This document shows positions 1-6,174 of a DNA stretch of 12,535 bases, in pieces. Within the stretch, counting starts at the first letter, position 1. Each line of letters starts with the position of its first letter. Location of the stretch: NCBI GenBank assembly GCA_001800185.1, contig MGUX01000160.1, positions 1 through 12,535 on the forward strand, written 5' to 3'. The position numbers and the translations under genes were made by a program. The stretch comes from Elusimicrobia bacterium RIFCSPLOWO2_12_FULL_59_9 (GTDB taxonomy: Bacteria; Elusimicrobiota; Elusimicrobia; O2-12-FULL-59-9). The notes under the pieces were generated by a model. It had not been told where the DNA came from, ran no database searches, and saw only the letters and a list, made by a program, of their open reading frames with translations.

Positions 1-77
1 GTCGCCAACTGTTGCGGTGTTCCAGGGGGTCTCATGCCCCATAGGATAGCTAAACTGGATAAGAATTTCCATTACTT

Positions 78-275
78 ATGCAAAGGTCAATAACGGTCGT
101 TCCGGTGGATTTAGAAGGTAAGCATTTTATATTGGCCAAAGGCGATTATTGTTATACGCGGCACGATTTGGACCTAACAATTGCTGAGTCTTGGGAGGTG
201 CTGATCAAAGTTTGGAGATCGCAGGCAACACGTTTGATCGACGACTTGGGTGAGTCCCGGCGGGGCGCACGATGA
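78..275 (+). CDS. Small hypothetical protein (65 aa)
   Basis: I do not recognise this small ORF. It has no membrane segment, signal peptide or known motif; the middle is acidic and aromatic (GDYCYTRHDLDL) and the C-terminus is basic. A stop codon lies in frame 18 bases upstream of the ATG, so no longer form exists. No clear Shine-Dalgarno sequence precedes the ATG. The argument for it being real is its end: its TGA overlaps the ATG of the following DUF4440-like gene as ATGA, a typical translational coupling arrangement, and no other ORF competes for the stretch. It could be a chance ORF upstream of that gene. Confidence 0.42.
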   Translation: MQRSITVVPVDLEGKHFILAKGDYCYTRHDLDLTIAESWEVLIKVWRSQATRLIDDLGESRRGAR

Positions 276-640
276 CGGCAAACCTCTTGATTAAACGGCA
301 GCTCCGGCCATTGGAAAAGCGCTTGCTGGATCCGGAATTTCGCAAGTCGGCGGCAGAAGTGGCGGATTTATTGGCCGATGATTTTGTGGAGTTCGCGAGT
401 TCGGGGCGCGTGTACGCCAAGGCTCAGATTCTCGACGCGCTGCGGACGGCGTCGCCATCTCGTTTTTCACTCAGGGACTTTAAGGCTGTGTTGTTGGCGA
501 CCGGCGTGGCCATGACAACATTTCGCTTAATCCGGCACGACCGGCCGCCAGCCCACTCTCTGCGCAGTTCGATTTGGAGACTCGCTGATGGCCGGTGGCA
601 AATGGCATTCCATCAGGGCACACTGTCGGGTCAAAAGTAA
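272..640 (+). CDS. NTF2-like / DUF4440 family protein
   Basis: This 122-residue protein has the pattern of the SnoaL/NTF2-like DUF4440 proteins. An N-terminal helix region (LEKRLLDPEFR) leads into LLADDFVEFASSGRVYAKAQ at about residues 37-56. The domain closes with a strand pair, RSSIWRLADGRWQMAFHQG, at about residues 98-116. Family members form a small alpha+beta cone that can bind small ligands or act as an enzyme fold, but the cellular role of this subgroup is unknown. Length is normal for a single-domain member. The ATG overlaps the stop of the upstream 65-codon ORF by four bases and has only a weak purine-rich stretch before it, which fits coupled translation. No signal peptide is seen, so a cytoplasmic location is likely. 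Confidence 0.82.
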   Translation: MTANLLIKRQLRPLEKRLLDPEFRKSAAEVADLLADDFVEFASSGRVYAKAQILDALRTASPSRFSLRDFKAVLLATGVAMTTFRLIRHDRPPAHSLRSSIWRLADGRWQMAFHQGTLSGQK

Positions 641-695
641 TGCGCTCTGACAAATCGCAACCGCCGGCGCGCGCTGAAGGGGCCGACAGCTAGGT

Positions 696-950
696 TTAGG
701 CGGCGAAGCGGTTGTATATCCAGGCGAAGAGAGCGCCGCAGGCGGCGCCGTCCACCACGGCGTACAAGGTCCCGACGCCGACGTTGATGAGGCCCGCCCC
801 GGCGCGGTAGCCCGGATAGAGGCCGTCCATAATTTGAAGAAACCCCAGCCCGTACGGCGGGCAGAAGCGGTTGATGACGCCGATGAGCAGCAGGGAGCCC
901 GCCCAAAATAGCGCCGAGGTCAAGACGAAGGCTTTGATCGAAAGTTTCAT
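696..950 (-). CDS. Small two-helix membrane protein, holin-like
   Basis: This 84-residue protein starts MKLSIKAFVLTSALFWAG and ends GALFAWIYNRFAA. It has one hydrophobic helix at about residues 8-25 and a glycine/alanine-rich second hydrophobic stretch at about residues 53-79, with a short polar link around LYPGYRAG. This pattern (MKL-IKAF-LT at the start, AL-DG--GG--FAW-YN at the end) matches small chromosomal proteins that databases often label bacteriophage holin, although no phage genes are near. I chose the ATG at 950 over the longer ORF start at 1043 because a strong GGAGGAG ribosome site lies just upstream of it. It converges with the DUF4440-like gene. The true function is unknown; an inner-membrane location is likely. 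Confidence 0.8.
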   Translation of the reverse strand: MKLSIKAFVLTSALFWAGSLLLIGVINRFCPPYGLGFLQIMDGLYPGYRAGAGLINVGVGTLYAVVDGAACGALFAWIYNRFAA

Positions 951-1090
951 GATATCTCCTCCTTTTTCAGGGTCAAGCCAAGTATATCTTGTCGGCGAAG
1001 CGCCGGCAACCCTCGCATCTCCCCGCGGCCGGCGCCAAGCCAAACTGCGCGCAGGGGTAGGGTGGTAAAGTGGTAGAGTGCGATCAAATT

Positions 1091-1391
1091 CGGCGGCATG
1101 GCCCGCCGACCTTAATGGGGTTCAGCCTTCCTGGTTCCGGTAGGGACCAAAGGCACCAAAGGGGGCAATAGCCGTATCGAGAAGGCGATTGCGGGTTTTC
1201 GCCGCCTCCGGTGGAGGAAAAGCGCCAAGGTGGCGCGTCAGGTGAAAACCCGGGGTCTGAATGCGCGCATACCTTAAGGTCGTGCGCAAATGAGGACAAG
1301 CCCCTTGGGGAGCACCCCGGCGAATTCCTCTGGAGCCGGGGCCTTCAGGTCCGAGCACCGCAACGAAGTGAGGAGCACAGGGTGCGACAAG
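1091..1391 (-). repeat. Structured repeat, left copy (inverted relative to right copy)
   Basis: This stretch is the reverse complement of sequence near the right end of the window (within 11527-11937). By eye, the half at 1091-1310 matches about nine bases in ten, and the half at 1311-1391 is more diverged but still alignable. The unit is packed with short inverted repeats: GGTTCC-GGTA-GGGACC at 1133-1148, CCTCC-3-GGAGG at 1205-1217, GCGCCA-3-TGGCGC at 1222-1236, an outer GGGTTTT/AAAACCC stem at 1193-1199 and 1245-1251, and GGGCC-like arms at 1339-1352. It sits in a non-coding gap and stops just before the promoter of the next gene. There is no transposase, so it may be a non-autonomous mobile repeat or a dispersed structured RNA. 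Confidence 0.9.
1193..1251 (-). other. Three-way-junction stem-loop in left repeat
   Basis: A 7-bp outer stem (GGGTTTT at 1193-1199, AAAACCC at 1245-1251) encloses two hairpins with three-base loops: CCTCC/GGAGG (1205-1217) and GCGCCA/TGGCGC (1222-1236). The same fold exists in the right copy at 11772-11830. Strand of any transcript is not determinable from sequence alone. Confidence 0.6.
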
Positions 1392-1398
1392 GGGGGGG

Positions 1399-1427
1399 TT
1401 GACGAATAACGGTTTTGGGGTTATATT
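1399..1427 (+). promoter_or_regulatory. Sigma-70-type promoter for the secreted-protein gene
   Basis: TTGACG at 1399-1404 and TATATT at 1422-1427 are separated by exactly 17 bases, each one base off consensus. Transcription would start near 1434, about 45 bases before the ATG at 1479. A good ribosome site (TAGGAGG, about 1466-1472) follows. The -35 box begins within ten bases of the edge of the structured repeat, after a run of G. Confidence 0.75.
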
Positions 1428-1478
1428 TACGGTATTAGGAGAGATGGTTGTTCGAGTGTAAATTTAGGAGGCGCTTCT

Positions 1479-1913
1479 ATGAAGCTTGGCAGAGTTGTCG
1501 CTTTTTTGGCTGTTTTCGGTTTGGTCTCGACGCTGGGGGCGGATCAGCCGTCTTTAAGGGTCACGTCCGACAGCAAGATGGTCAACGTCGATATTTTGGC
1601 TTGGCCGTTTTCGCGGGTTATAGACCATTTTCAACCCAACCCGCTGCCCAAGGACGGCATGTACAACGTCAAGTACAAAAACCGCACCAGCCTGGCCTTT
1701 TGGGCGACCATCGACTTGGTGCTGGATAATCAACTGATCTTCACCTACACGTTCTTCATCCCGAGCTATACCCAGGACCGCTTTTCGTTCGCCTTCGCCA
1801 GTCCGCCTTCCATGCGCGCCAACACGCCCATGCCGGACAAGCTCAAGACGATGCTGGCCGGCGGCGGCCAGATGATCGACGAGGTGCGCTTCTCCGCCAC
1901 CTTGGCCAACTAA
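1479..1913 (+). CDS. Secreted/periplasmic hypothetical protein (144 aa)
   Basis: The N-terminus MKLGRVVAFLAVFGLV is a classic signal peptide: two basic residues, then a hydrophobic core, with a plausible cleavage after STLGA near residue 21. The mature part of about 120 residues is rich in aromatic and beta-prone residues (VNVDILAWPFSRVIDHF, FTYTFFIPSYTQDRFSFAF), suggesting a small beta-rich exported domain. It has no cysteine pairs, lipobox or catalytic motif that I recognise, and I cannot name a family. The start is well supported by a TAGGAGG ribosome site and a near-consensus promoter, so the gene is probably expressed as a single-gene unit. It converges on the kinase remnant, whose last stop lies two bases beyond this TAA. 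Confidence 0.82.
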   Translation: MKLGRVVAFLAVFGLVSTLGADQPSLRVTSDSKMVNVDILAWPFSRVIDHFQPNPLPKDGMYNVKYKNRTSLAFWATIDLVLDNQLIFTYTFFIPSYTQDRFSFAFASPPSMRANTPMPDKLKTMLAGGGQMIDEVRFSATLAN

Positions 1914-1914
1914 A

Positions 1915-2156
1915 CTAAAGGCGCCTGAAGATTTTAGCGATGACTTCTTCTTCCGGGAGGAAGCGCTCCTAGGAAAGGAAGATGACGCGGGTGTCTTGTT
2001 TTTGAAGCTGCCCATGAGGCGGCGGTACTCTCCTCTCAGGCGCTCGCAAAGCGTGGTCTTGCCCACGCCGGGCAGGCCGCTGACGGCGATGAACGGCCCG
2101 GCCTTAGGCGCGTAATCGGTGAAGCGCTTGCCGAGGCAGAGGGGTTTGGCATTCAT
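1915..2156 (-). pseudogene. P-loop nucleoside/nucleotide kinase remnant
   Basis: Translation from the ATG at 2156 gives a clear kinase N-terminus: FIAVSGLPGVGKTTLCERL, a Walker A motif (GLPGVGKTT) at about residues 22-40. After about 45 codons the kinase-like reading ends. Just downstream, in another frame, lies what looks like a kinase C-terminus: VIFLS, a TAG stop, then ERFLPEEEVIAKIFRRL and a stop at 1915-1917. A functional deoxynucleoside kinase or similar enzyme would need roughly 200 residues; here there are about 80 codons in total. The simplest reading is loss of the middle (LID and nucleobase-binding parts) plus a frameshift and a stop. The ATG overlaps the stop of the upstream glycosyltransferase gene as ATGA, so it was the last gene of the operon. 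Frame 1 runs on for 200 codons into the neighbour's antisense strand, but that tail is not kinase-like. The exact kinase family is uncertain. Confidence 0.72.
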
Positions 2157-4321
2157 CGGCGGCTCGTCTTGGAAGCGTAGGCCGCGAAAAGATCGTCGGC
2201 TGGGTGAGGCTGCGCGGCTTCCTCCTCGCTTAAAACCCGGTACACGGCCACCCAGGCCTTGAGTCCGTCGTCGAGCTCAAATTCCTTTAAAGTATATTTT
2301 TTCCAAAAGCCGTCGAGATTCGCCTTGCCCTGGAAAGTGAATCGAAAACTGGTTTTCAGCCGGTCGATTTCACCCTGGTTGACCAATATGTAGGTCACGC
2401 CCGCGCGGTCGAATTGTGCCTTAAGCTCGCCGGGGCCGGCGGCGCCGTTGGACCACATTTCGATGAAGCTGGGCTGGCCGGGCGTGGTCATCAGATGCCG
2501 GCGCTTGAGATAAAAACCCCGCGCGTCGCCGAAGATCATGACCTTGGCCGAGGCCGGGGCGGCGCGGTTGATGTAGTCGATGCCGGCGAAAGGCGGCATG
2601 GGATATCCGTCGATGCGGCTTTCACCCAAATAATCCCCGAAGGATTGCCGGCCTAGAAAAACCGCCCAATTTTCCCCCAAGGATTTAGCCGGGGCGAAAA
2701 GGACCGCGGTGTAGGCCAGAGCCAGCCCCGTCATGACGCGCAGGCTGCGGCTTAAATCCGGCGGCCGGACCTCGGCCAAAATCCAGCCGGCCAAAAGGCA
2801 CAGGAGCGCCGCGGCGGGGATGAAAAAGCGGGGCATGGTGGTGACGACGCTCAGCGGCAGCCAAGTTCCCAGAAACAGCCACAGCAGACCCGCGGCCTTC
2901 GAAGGCAGCCGCACCAGCGCCGGCAGAAGGCCGGCGGCGAGCAGAACTGGACCCAGCGCGCTGCTGGCGAATTGGTTGTTGATGGACATCCGCCACGGAT
3001 GCCGGAGGTAATCGAGCCATCCGGCCCCGGTCAAAAACGTCCATTTCAAGTCCCTTCCGGCCGAGTTGACGTAGCGCCAATCCGGCATGATATCGGAGCC
3101 GGGGCTCCAAAGCTCATGGAAAAAAGGGTAGATGGGATTATGATAAAACACGATGTTTTTAATCAGCCAGGGCGAAAGCACCGCGAGCGCCGCGGCGAAA
3201 ATTTTGAGCAGCTCCCGGAAATCCAGGCGGAGGGAGTCCGGGCGCTTGCGCCCGGCGAGCCAGACCCAGATGAAGCCCGCGGGAGCAAACCAGGCCGGGT
3301 ATTTGGTCGACATCGCCAGCCCCAAAAACAGTCCGCTCAAGAAGAGCGCGTTTCGCCTGGCGGGCGGCGGCCGGTCCTGTTCCAAGGCCGCCACAAGCGC
3401 GTGCGCGGACAGGAGCTGAAAAAGCGCCCACTCCAGGGCCACCGAGGTCCGCACGCTTTCGATGGCGACGGCCGGAACGCAATAAAAAATCGCCGCGGCC
3501 CATGGTCCGGCGGCGCCTGAGCCCAGACGCTTGGCCAAACCGGTGAAGGCGCAAAAGATCCACAAAGCGAAACTGAAATGCAGAAGCTGGGCCGCGACCC
3601 CCCACGGGTCCAAGGCGAGCATCCAGCCGGAGAGCATCTGCGTGATTCCCGGAATCCCGGAAAACGCGTTTTCAGGGGTCGGCACGACGGCGTGGTGGAG
3701 CAAATAGAGCTGGGGGAGCTCGAGGTGGTACTCCAGGGCGTCGTAAAAGGTTTCCGGAATGAAGGCCTGGGGCGACTGCAGGAAGAAAGCCAGAAAGAAA
3801 ATCAGCGCGCCCCAGCCGGATGCGGAAAGGCGCGCTTGAAACGGCGCGGAAGAGGGCGGTTTCCAGCGTTTGTAAAAGGAACGGGCCTCGGCCAGCGCCG
3901 GAAGGCTCGCGGCCGCCAGGATGCCCGCCAGAAGGGCGGGGTAAAGCAGATGCAAAATTCCCAGAAGAAAAAACAGCGCGGCCCCGAGTCCGGCTCCCAA
4001 GCCGAAGTTCAGCGAAAATTCCTCCCATGGGTTGAGGCAATCAAAACGCAGGGCCGCCAGGACGCGCCGGCCCGCCGCCGTCAAAATCCAAGCGAACCAA
4101 AAAACCGCCGCCAGACGCCACAAATGGCCCCAGAAGGCCGCCGGGGTCATTTGCCAGAAAGGCGGCACGACGGCGTAAGAGAGCCCGGTCCACGGCCGGG
4201 AGCCGTAGCCGCCGATGAAGACCGCGGCGCAAGCGGTCAAAAGCGCGGCGCCGGTGAGAAGCTTTGCGGCGGCGGGCGAGAGGCGCGGCCGGAATTCCTC
4301 CGTGGAAACGGGCTCGGGCAT
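2153..4321 (-). CDS. GT39/ArnT-like membrane glycosyltransferase
   Basis: This polytopic membrane protein of 722 residues has about a dozen hydrophobic segments, from LLTGAALLTACAAVFIGGY near the N-terminus to FFIPAAALLCLLAGWILA around residue 520. A loop with acidic residues (FYDALEYHLELPQLYLLH, about residues 217-234) resembles the first periplasmic loop of PMT/ArnT-type transferases, where an acidic residue is thought to act in catalysis. A soluble C-terminal part (VMIFGDARGFYLKRRHLMTT, later VTYILVNQGEIDRL) is typical of the family. Such enzymes use polyprenyl-phosphate sugars to modify lipid A, proteins or other envelope acceptors; donor and acceptor cannot be read here. I chose the ATG at 4321, which overlaps the AccB-like stop as TAATG; the ORF can be extended to 4384, but only through the neighbouring gene. 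Confidence 0.85.
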   Translation of the reverse strand: MPEPVSTEEFRPRLSPAAAKLLTGAALLTACAAVFIGGYGSRPWTGLSYAVVPPFWQMTPAAFWGHLWRLAAVFWFAWILTAAGRRVLAALRFDCLNPWEEFSLNFGLGAGLGAALFFLLGILHLLYPALLAGILAAASLPALAEARSFYKRWKPPSSAPFQARLSASGWGALIFFLAFFLQSPQAFIPETFYDALEYHLELPQLYLLHHAVVPTPENAFSGIPGITQMLSGWMLALDPWGVAAQLLHFSFALWIFCAFTGLAKRLGSGAAGPWAAAIFYCVPAVAIESVRTSVALEWALFQLLSAHALVAALEQDRPPPARRNALFLSGLFLGLAMSTKYPAWFAPAGFIWVWLAGRKRPDSLRLDFRELLKIFAAALAVLSPWLIKNIVFYHNPIYPFFHELWSPGSDIMPDWRYVNSAGRDLKWTFLTGAGWLDYLRHPWRMSINNQFASSALGPVLLAAGLLPALVRLPSKAAGLLWLFLGTWLPLSVVTTMPRFFIPAAALLCLLAGWILAEVRPPDLSRSLRVMTGLALAYTAVLFAPAKSLGENWAVFLGRQSFGDYLGESRIDGYPMPPFAGIDYINRAAPASAKVMIFGDARGFYLKRRHLMTTPGQPSFIEMWSNGAAGPGELKAQFDRAGVTYILVNQGEIDRLKTSFRFTFQGKANLDGFWKKYTLKEFELDDGLKAWVAVYRVLSEEEAAQPHPADDLFAAYASKTSRR

Positions 4322-4713
4322 TAACTGGGTTCGATGAAAAAAAGCGGCTGGCCGTATTGGACGACCTGGCCTTCTTCCACGCAAGTGTCGTGGATGCGGC
4401 CCGAAGCGGGAGCTTTGACCGGCGTCAGGCGCTTGCCGGCCTCCAGAACGCCCAGCGTTTGGCCCTTTTCAACGGGGGAGTTTTTGGAAAGCGGCCGCGC
4501 CTTGCGGCCGGCCTCGGCCCAGCGAAAAAGGCCGACGCCCTCGGAGGTGACGGCGGCCAGGCTGGATTTCGGGAAGACGGCGGCGGCCGCGGGGCCGTCG
4601 AACTGGATGGAAAAGCCGGCCCCGCTTTTTGCGGCCGACGGTTTCCAGGTCGCCTCCAGCAGGTCGGTGGATTTCATCCAATCGATGATTTCCTTGAGCT
4701 CGGCGGTCTTCAT
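4321..4713 (-). CDS. AccB-like biotinyl-domain protein with altered biotin site
   Basis: This 130-residue protein is organised like the biotin carboxyl carrier protein of acetyl-CoA carboxylase. It has an AccB-like N-terminal helix (MKTAELKEIIDWMKSTDL), a variable linker, and a C-terminal biotinyl/lipoyl-type beta-sandwich from about residue 48 to the end (SPVEKGQTLGVLEAGKR, VKAPASGRI, EEGQVVQYGQPLFFIEP). The usual biotin acceptor motif EAMKM reads EAGKR: the lysine (about residue 94) is kept, but both flanking methionines are replaced. Biotinylation is therefore doubtful; it may be a divergent paralogue with another role or partner. There is no biotin carboxylase gene beside it. The ATG overlaps the cytidine deaminase stop by one base (TGATG), and the stop overlaps the glycosyltransferase ATG. 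Confidence 0.8.
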   Translation of the reverse strand: MKTAELKEIIDWMKSTDLLEATWKPSAAKSGAGFSIQFDGPAAAAVFPKSSLAAVTSEGVGLFRWAEAGRKARPLSKNSPVEKGQTLGVLEAGKRLTPVKAPASGRIHDTCVEEGQVVQYGQPLFFIEPS

Positions 4714-5141
4714 CAGGGAAGCCTTTTGAGCAGCCCCGCCGTGATCGGGTCGAAGGGATGCGGCAGAAGCTCGACGATTTTGTAGGTCGCGATGTTTTCC
4801 TTGCGCTGCGGGCCGCGCAGCGTGGCTAAAATCACGTCGATGTCCAAGCCGAACTCGGCGATGACCTGGCGGCAGGCGCCGCAGGGAAGAGCGGTGCGGC
4901 CCACCACGCAGATGGCCTGGATTTCGCGCTCGCCCTTGCAGACGGCGTTGAAGATGGCCGTGCGCTCGGCGCAGATGACCAGGCCGAAGGAGGAGTTTTC
5001 AATGTTGCAGCCCGAAAAGATTTTCCCGCTGCGGGTCAAGACGGAGGAGCCGACCGCGAAGCGCGAGTACGGACAATAAGCGAGGTTTCGCGCCTTCTTG
5101 GCTTCATGGATCAGCTTCTTCTGCCATTTATGGACTTGCAT
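4713..5141 (-). CDS. cdd: Cytidine deaminase
   Basis: This is a homotetrameric-type cytidine deaminase of 142 residues, which converts cytidine and deoxycytidine to uridine forms in pyrimidine salvage. Family marks are all present: AYCPYSRFAVGSSVLTRSG near residues 21-39, the first zinc site with catalytic glutamate (SSFGLVICAERTA, CAE at about residues 58-60), and the second zinc site PCGACRQVIAEFG (about residues 87-99). The third cysteine fits the small T-CDA class. I chose the ATG at 5141 because a GGAG sits seven bases upstream and the family starts about here. The longer ORF start at 5177 lies inside adenosine deaminase. It overlaps the upstream adenosine deaminase gene by 14 bases, and its stop overlaps the AccB-like ATG. 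Confidence 0.95.
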   Translation of the reverse strand: MQVHKWQKKLIHEAKKARNLAYCPYSRFAVGSSVLTRSGKIFSGCNIENSSFGLVICAERTAIFNAVCKGEREIQAICVVGRTALPCGACRQVIAEFGLDIDVILATLRGPQRKENIATYKIVELLPHPFDPITAGLLKRLP

Positions 5142-6174
5142 AAAGTTTCTCCATTTCCTGCGTGAATTGTCTTTCAAGCTGCGACTTGAGCGCGGGAGGG
5201 GCGAATAGGCTGCGCACGCCGTTGATTGATATTTTTTGCAGCCCCTCGACGGGGATTCCGAGCTCGAGGGCGCGCCGGTATTCGTGCGTCAGGTCGATGC
5301 CCAGCACGCCGCGGTCGTCGGTGTTCAAGGTCACGGTCAAGCCTTTCTTAAAAAGAGGCAGCAGCGGATGGCGGGCCAGGCTCGGCACGGCTTTGCTGTA
5401 AGCGTTGGAGGTCAGCCCGATCTCCAGGGGAATGCCGGCCTTCAGCGCCGCGTTGACGCAGCTTTCGTCCTGCAGGATGTGGATGCCGTGCCCGATCCGG
5501 TCCACGCCAAGCTCCAGGGCCGTTTTCAGGTTCTCGGCGCCCTCGATCTCGCCGGCGTGGCAGGTGGTCGGGATGCTCTTGGATTTTGCCTCCTCGAAGT
5601 AATCGGCGAAAAGTTTGGTAGAAAATTGTTTTTCGTCGCCGGCCAAATCCATGCCGACGGCGCCGCGGCCAAAGAGGCGGCACAGGGCGTTGAAGGCGCC
5701 GCGGTTTTCCTCGGGGCTGTGATTGCGCAGCAGGCAGACGATGAGGCCGCTTTGAACGCCGAAATCCCGCTTTCCCTTTTCCAGCCCGCGCAGCGCGGCC
5801 GAAAGCGCCTCCTCGGCTGAAAAGCCGCGCTTGACGCACAGCATCGGCGCGAAGCGCGCCTCGACGTAATGGATGCCGTCGGCCCGGCAGTCCTCGCAAA
5901 GCTCGTAGGCGACGCGCTCCAGGGCCTCGGGCGAGCGCAGGACGGGGACGATATGGTTGAAAGCGTCCAAAAATTCCGCCAGAGACCGGCACGCGGCCGT
6001 GACCTGGACGAAGCGATTGAGGTCCCGTTCGTTGTCGGCCGGAAGGGGGATGTTTTGCCGCCGGGCCAGCTCCAGCAAAGTGCGGGTGCGCACGGCGCCG
6101 TCCAGGTGGCAATGCAGGTCCACTTTGGGAAGGCGGCGGAGGTAACGATCGAGGCCGGCGTTTTCCTCAGACAT
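5128..6174 (-). CDS. add: Adenosine deaminase
   Basis: This 348-residue metal-dependent deaminase of the ADA/AMP deaminase superfamily converts adenosine or deoxyadenosine to inosine forms. The TIM-barrel metal site is complete: PKVDLHCHLDGA (H21, H23), the catalytic stretch TTCHAGE (H206, E209), RIGHGI (H229) and VTLNTDDRG (D286, D287). The EIGLTSN segment matches the bacterial adenosine-deaminase type, but related enzymes that deaminate adenine or aminofutalosine share the same core, so substrate is inferred. It starts at an ATG overlapping the MTA phosphorylase stop by eight bases and itself overlaps cdd by 14 bases. With MTA phosphorylase upstream and cytidine deaminase downstream it forms a nucleoside salvage block. 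Confidence 0.92.
   Translation of the reverse strand: MSEENAGLDRYLRRLPKVDLHCHLDGAVRTRTLLELARRQNIPLPADNERDLNRFVQVTAACRSLAEFLDAFNHIVPVLRSPEALERVAYELCEDCRADGIHYVEARFAPMLCVKRGFSAEEALSAALRGLEKGKRDFGVQSGLIVCLLRNHSPEENRGAFNALCRLFGRGAVGMDLAGDEKQFSTKLFADYFEEAKSKSIPTTCHAGEIEGAENLKTALELGVDRIGHGIHILQDESCVNAALKAGIPLEIGLTSNAYSKAVPSLARHPLLPLFKKGLTVTLNTDDRGVLGIDLTHEYRRALELGIPVEGLQKISINGVRSLFAPPALKSQLERQFTQEMEKLYASP

Larger units (their letters stand above)
951..1478. other. Intergenic stretch with structured repeat and promoter
   Basis: There is no convincing gene here. The first 140 bases hold the ribosome site of the divergent membrane-protein gene and nothing else I can name. About 1091-1391 is the left copy of the structured repeat described separately. 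The remainder carries a near-consensus promoter and the ribosome site (TAGGAGG, about 1466-1472) for the secreted-protein gene. Short ORFs inside the repeat exist on both strands but look like by-products of its G+C-rich hairpins. Confidence 0.7.

Noticed and set aside
1084..1299. ORF in the left repeat whose translation (VCAHSDPGFSPDAPPWRF) recurs in the right repeat at 11688-11900
   Set aside because: The shared peptide follows directly from the shared DNA. More than one frame stays open in both copies, there is no ribosome site, and the ends are not conserved; the conserved stems explain the sequence better than a protein.
1554..2156. 200-codon ORF as an intact P-loop protein
   Set aside because: Only the first 45 or so codons are kinase-like. 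The rest runs antisense through the secreted-protein gene and its composition is not that of a kinase; recorded as a remnant instead.
3578..4324. 248-codon + strand ORF opposite the glycosyltransferase
   Set aside because: It is the G+C-rich antisense shadow of a clear membrane protein, with arginine/glycine-rich translation and no family.
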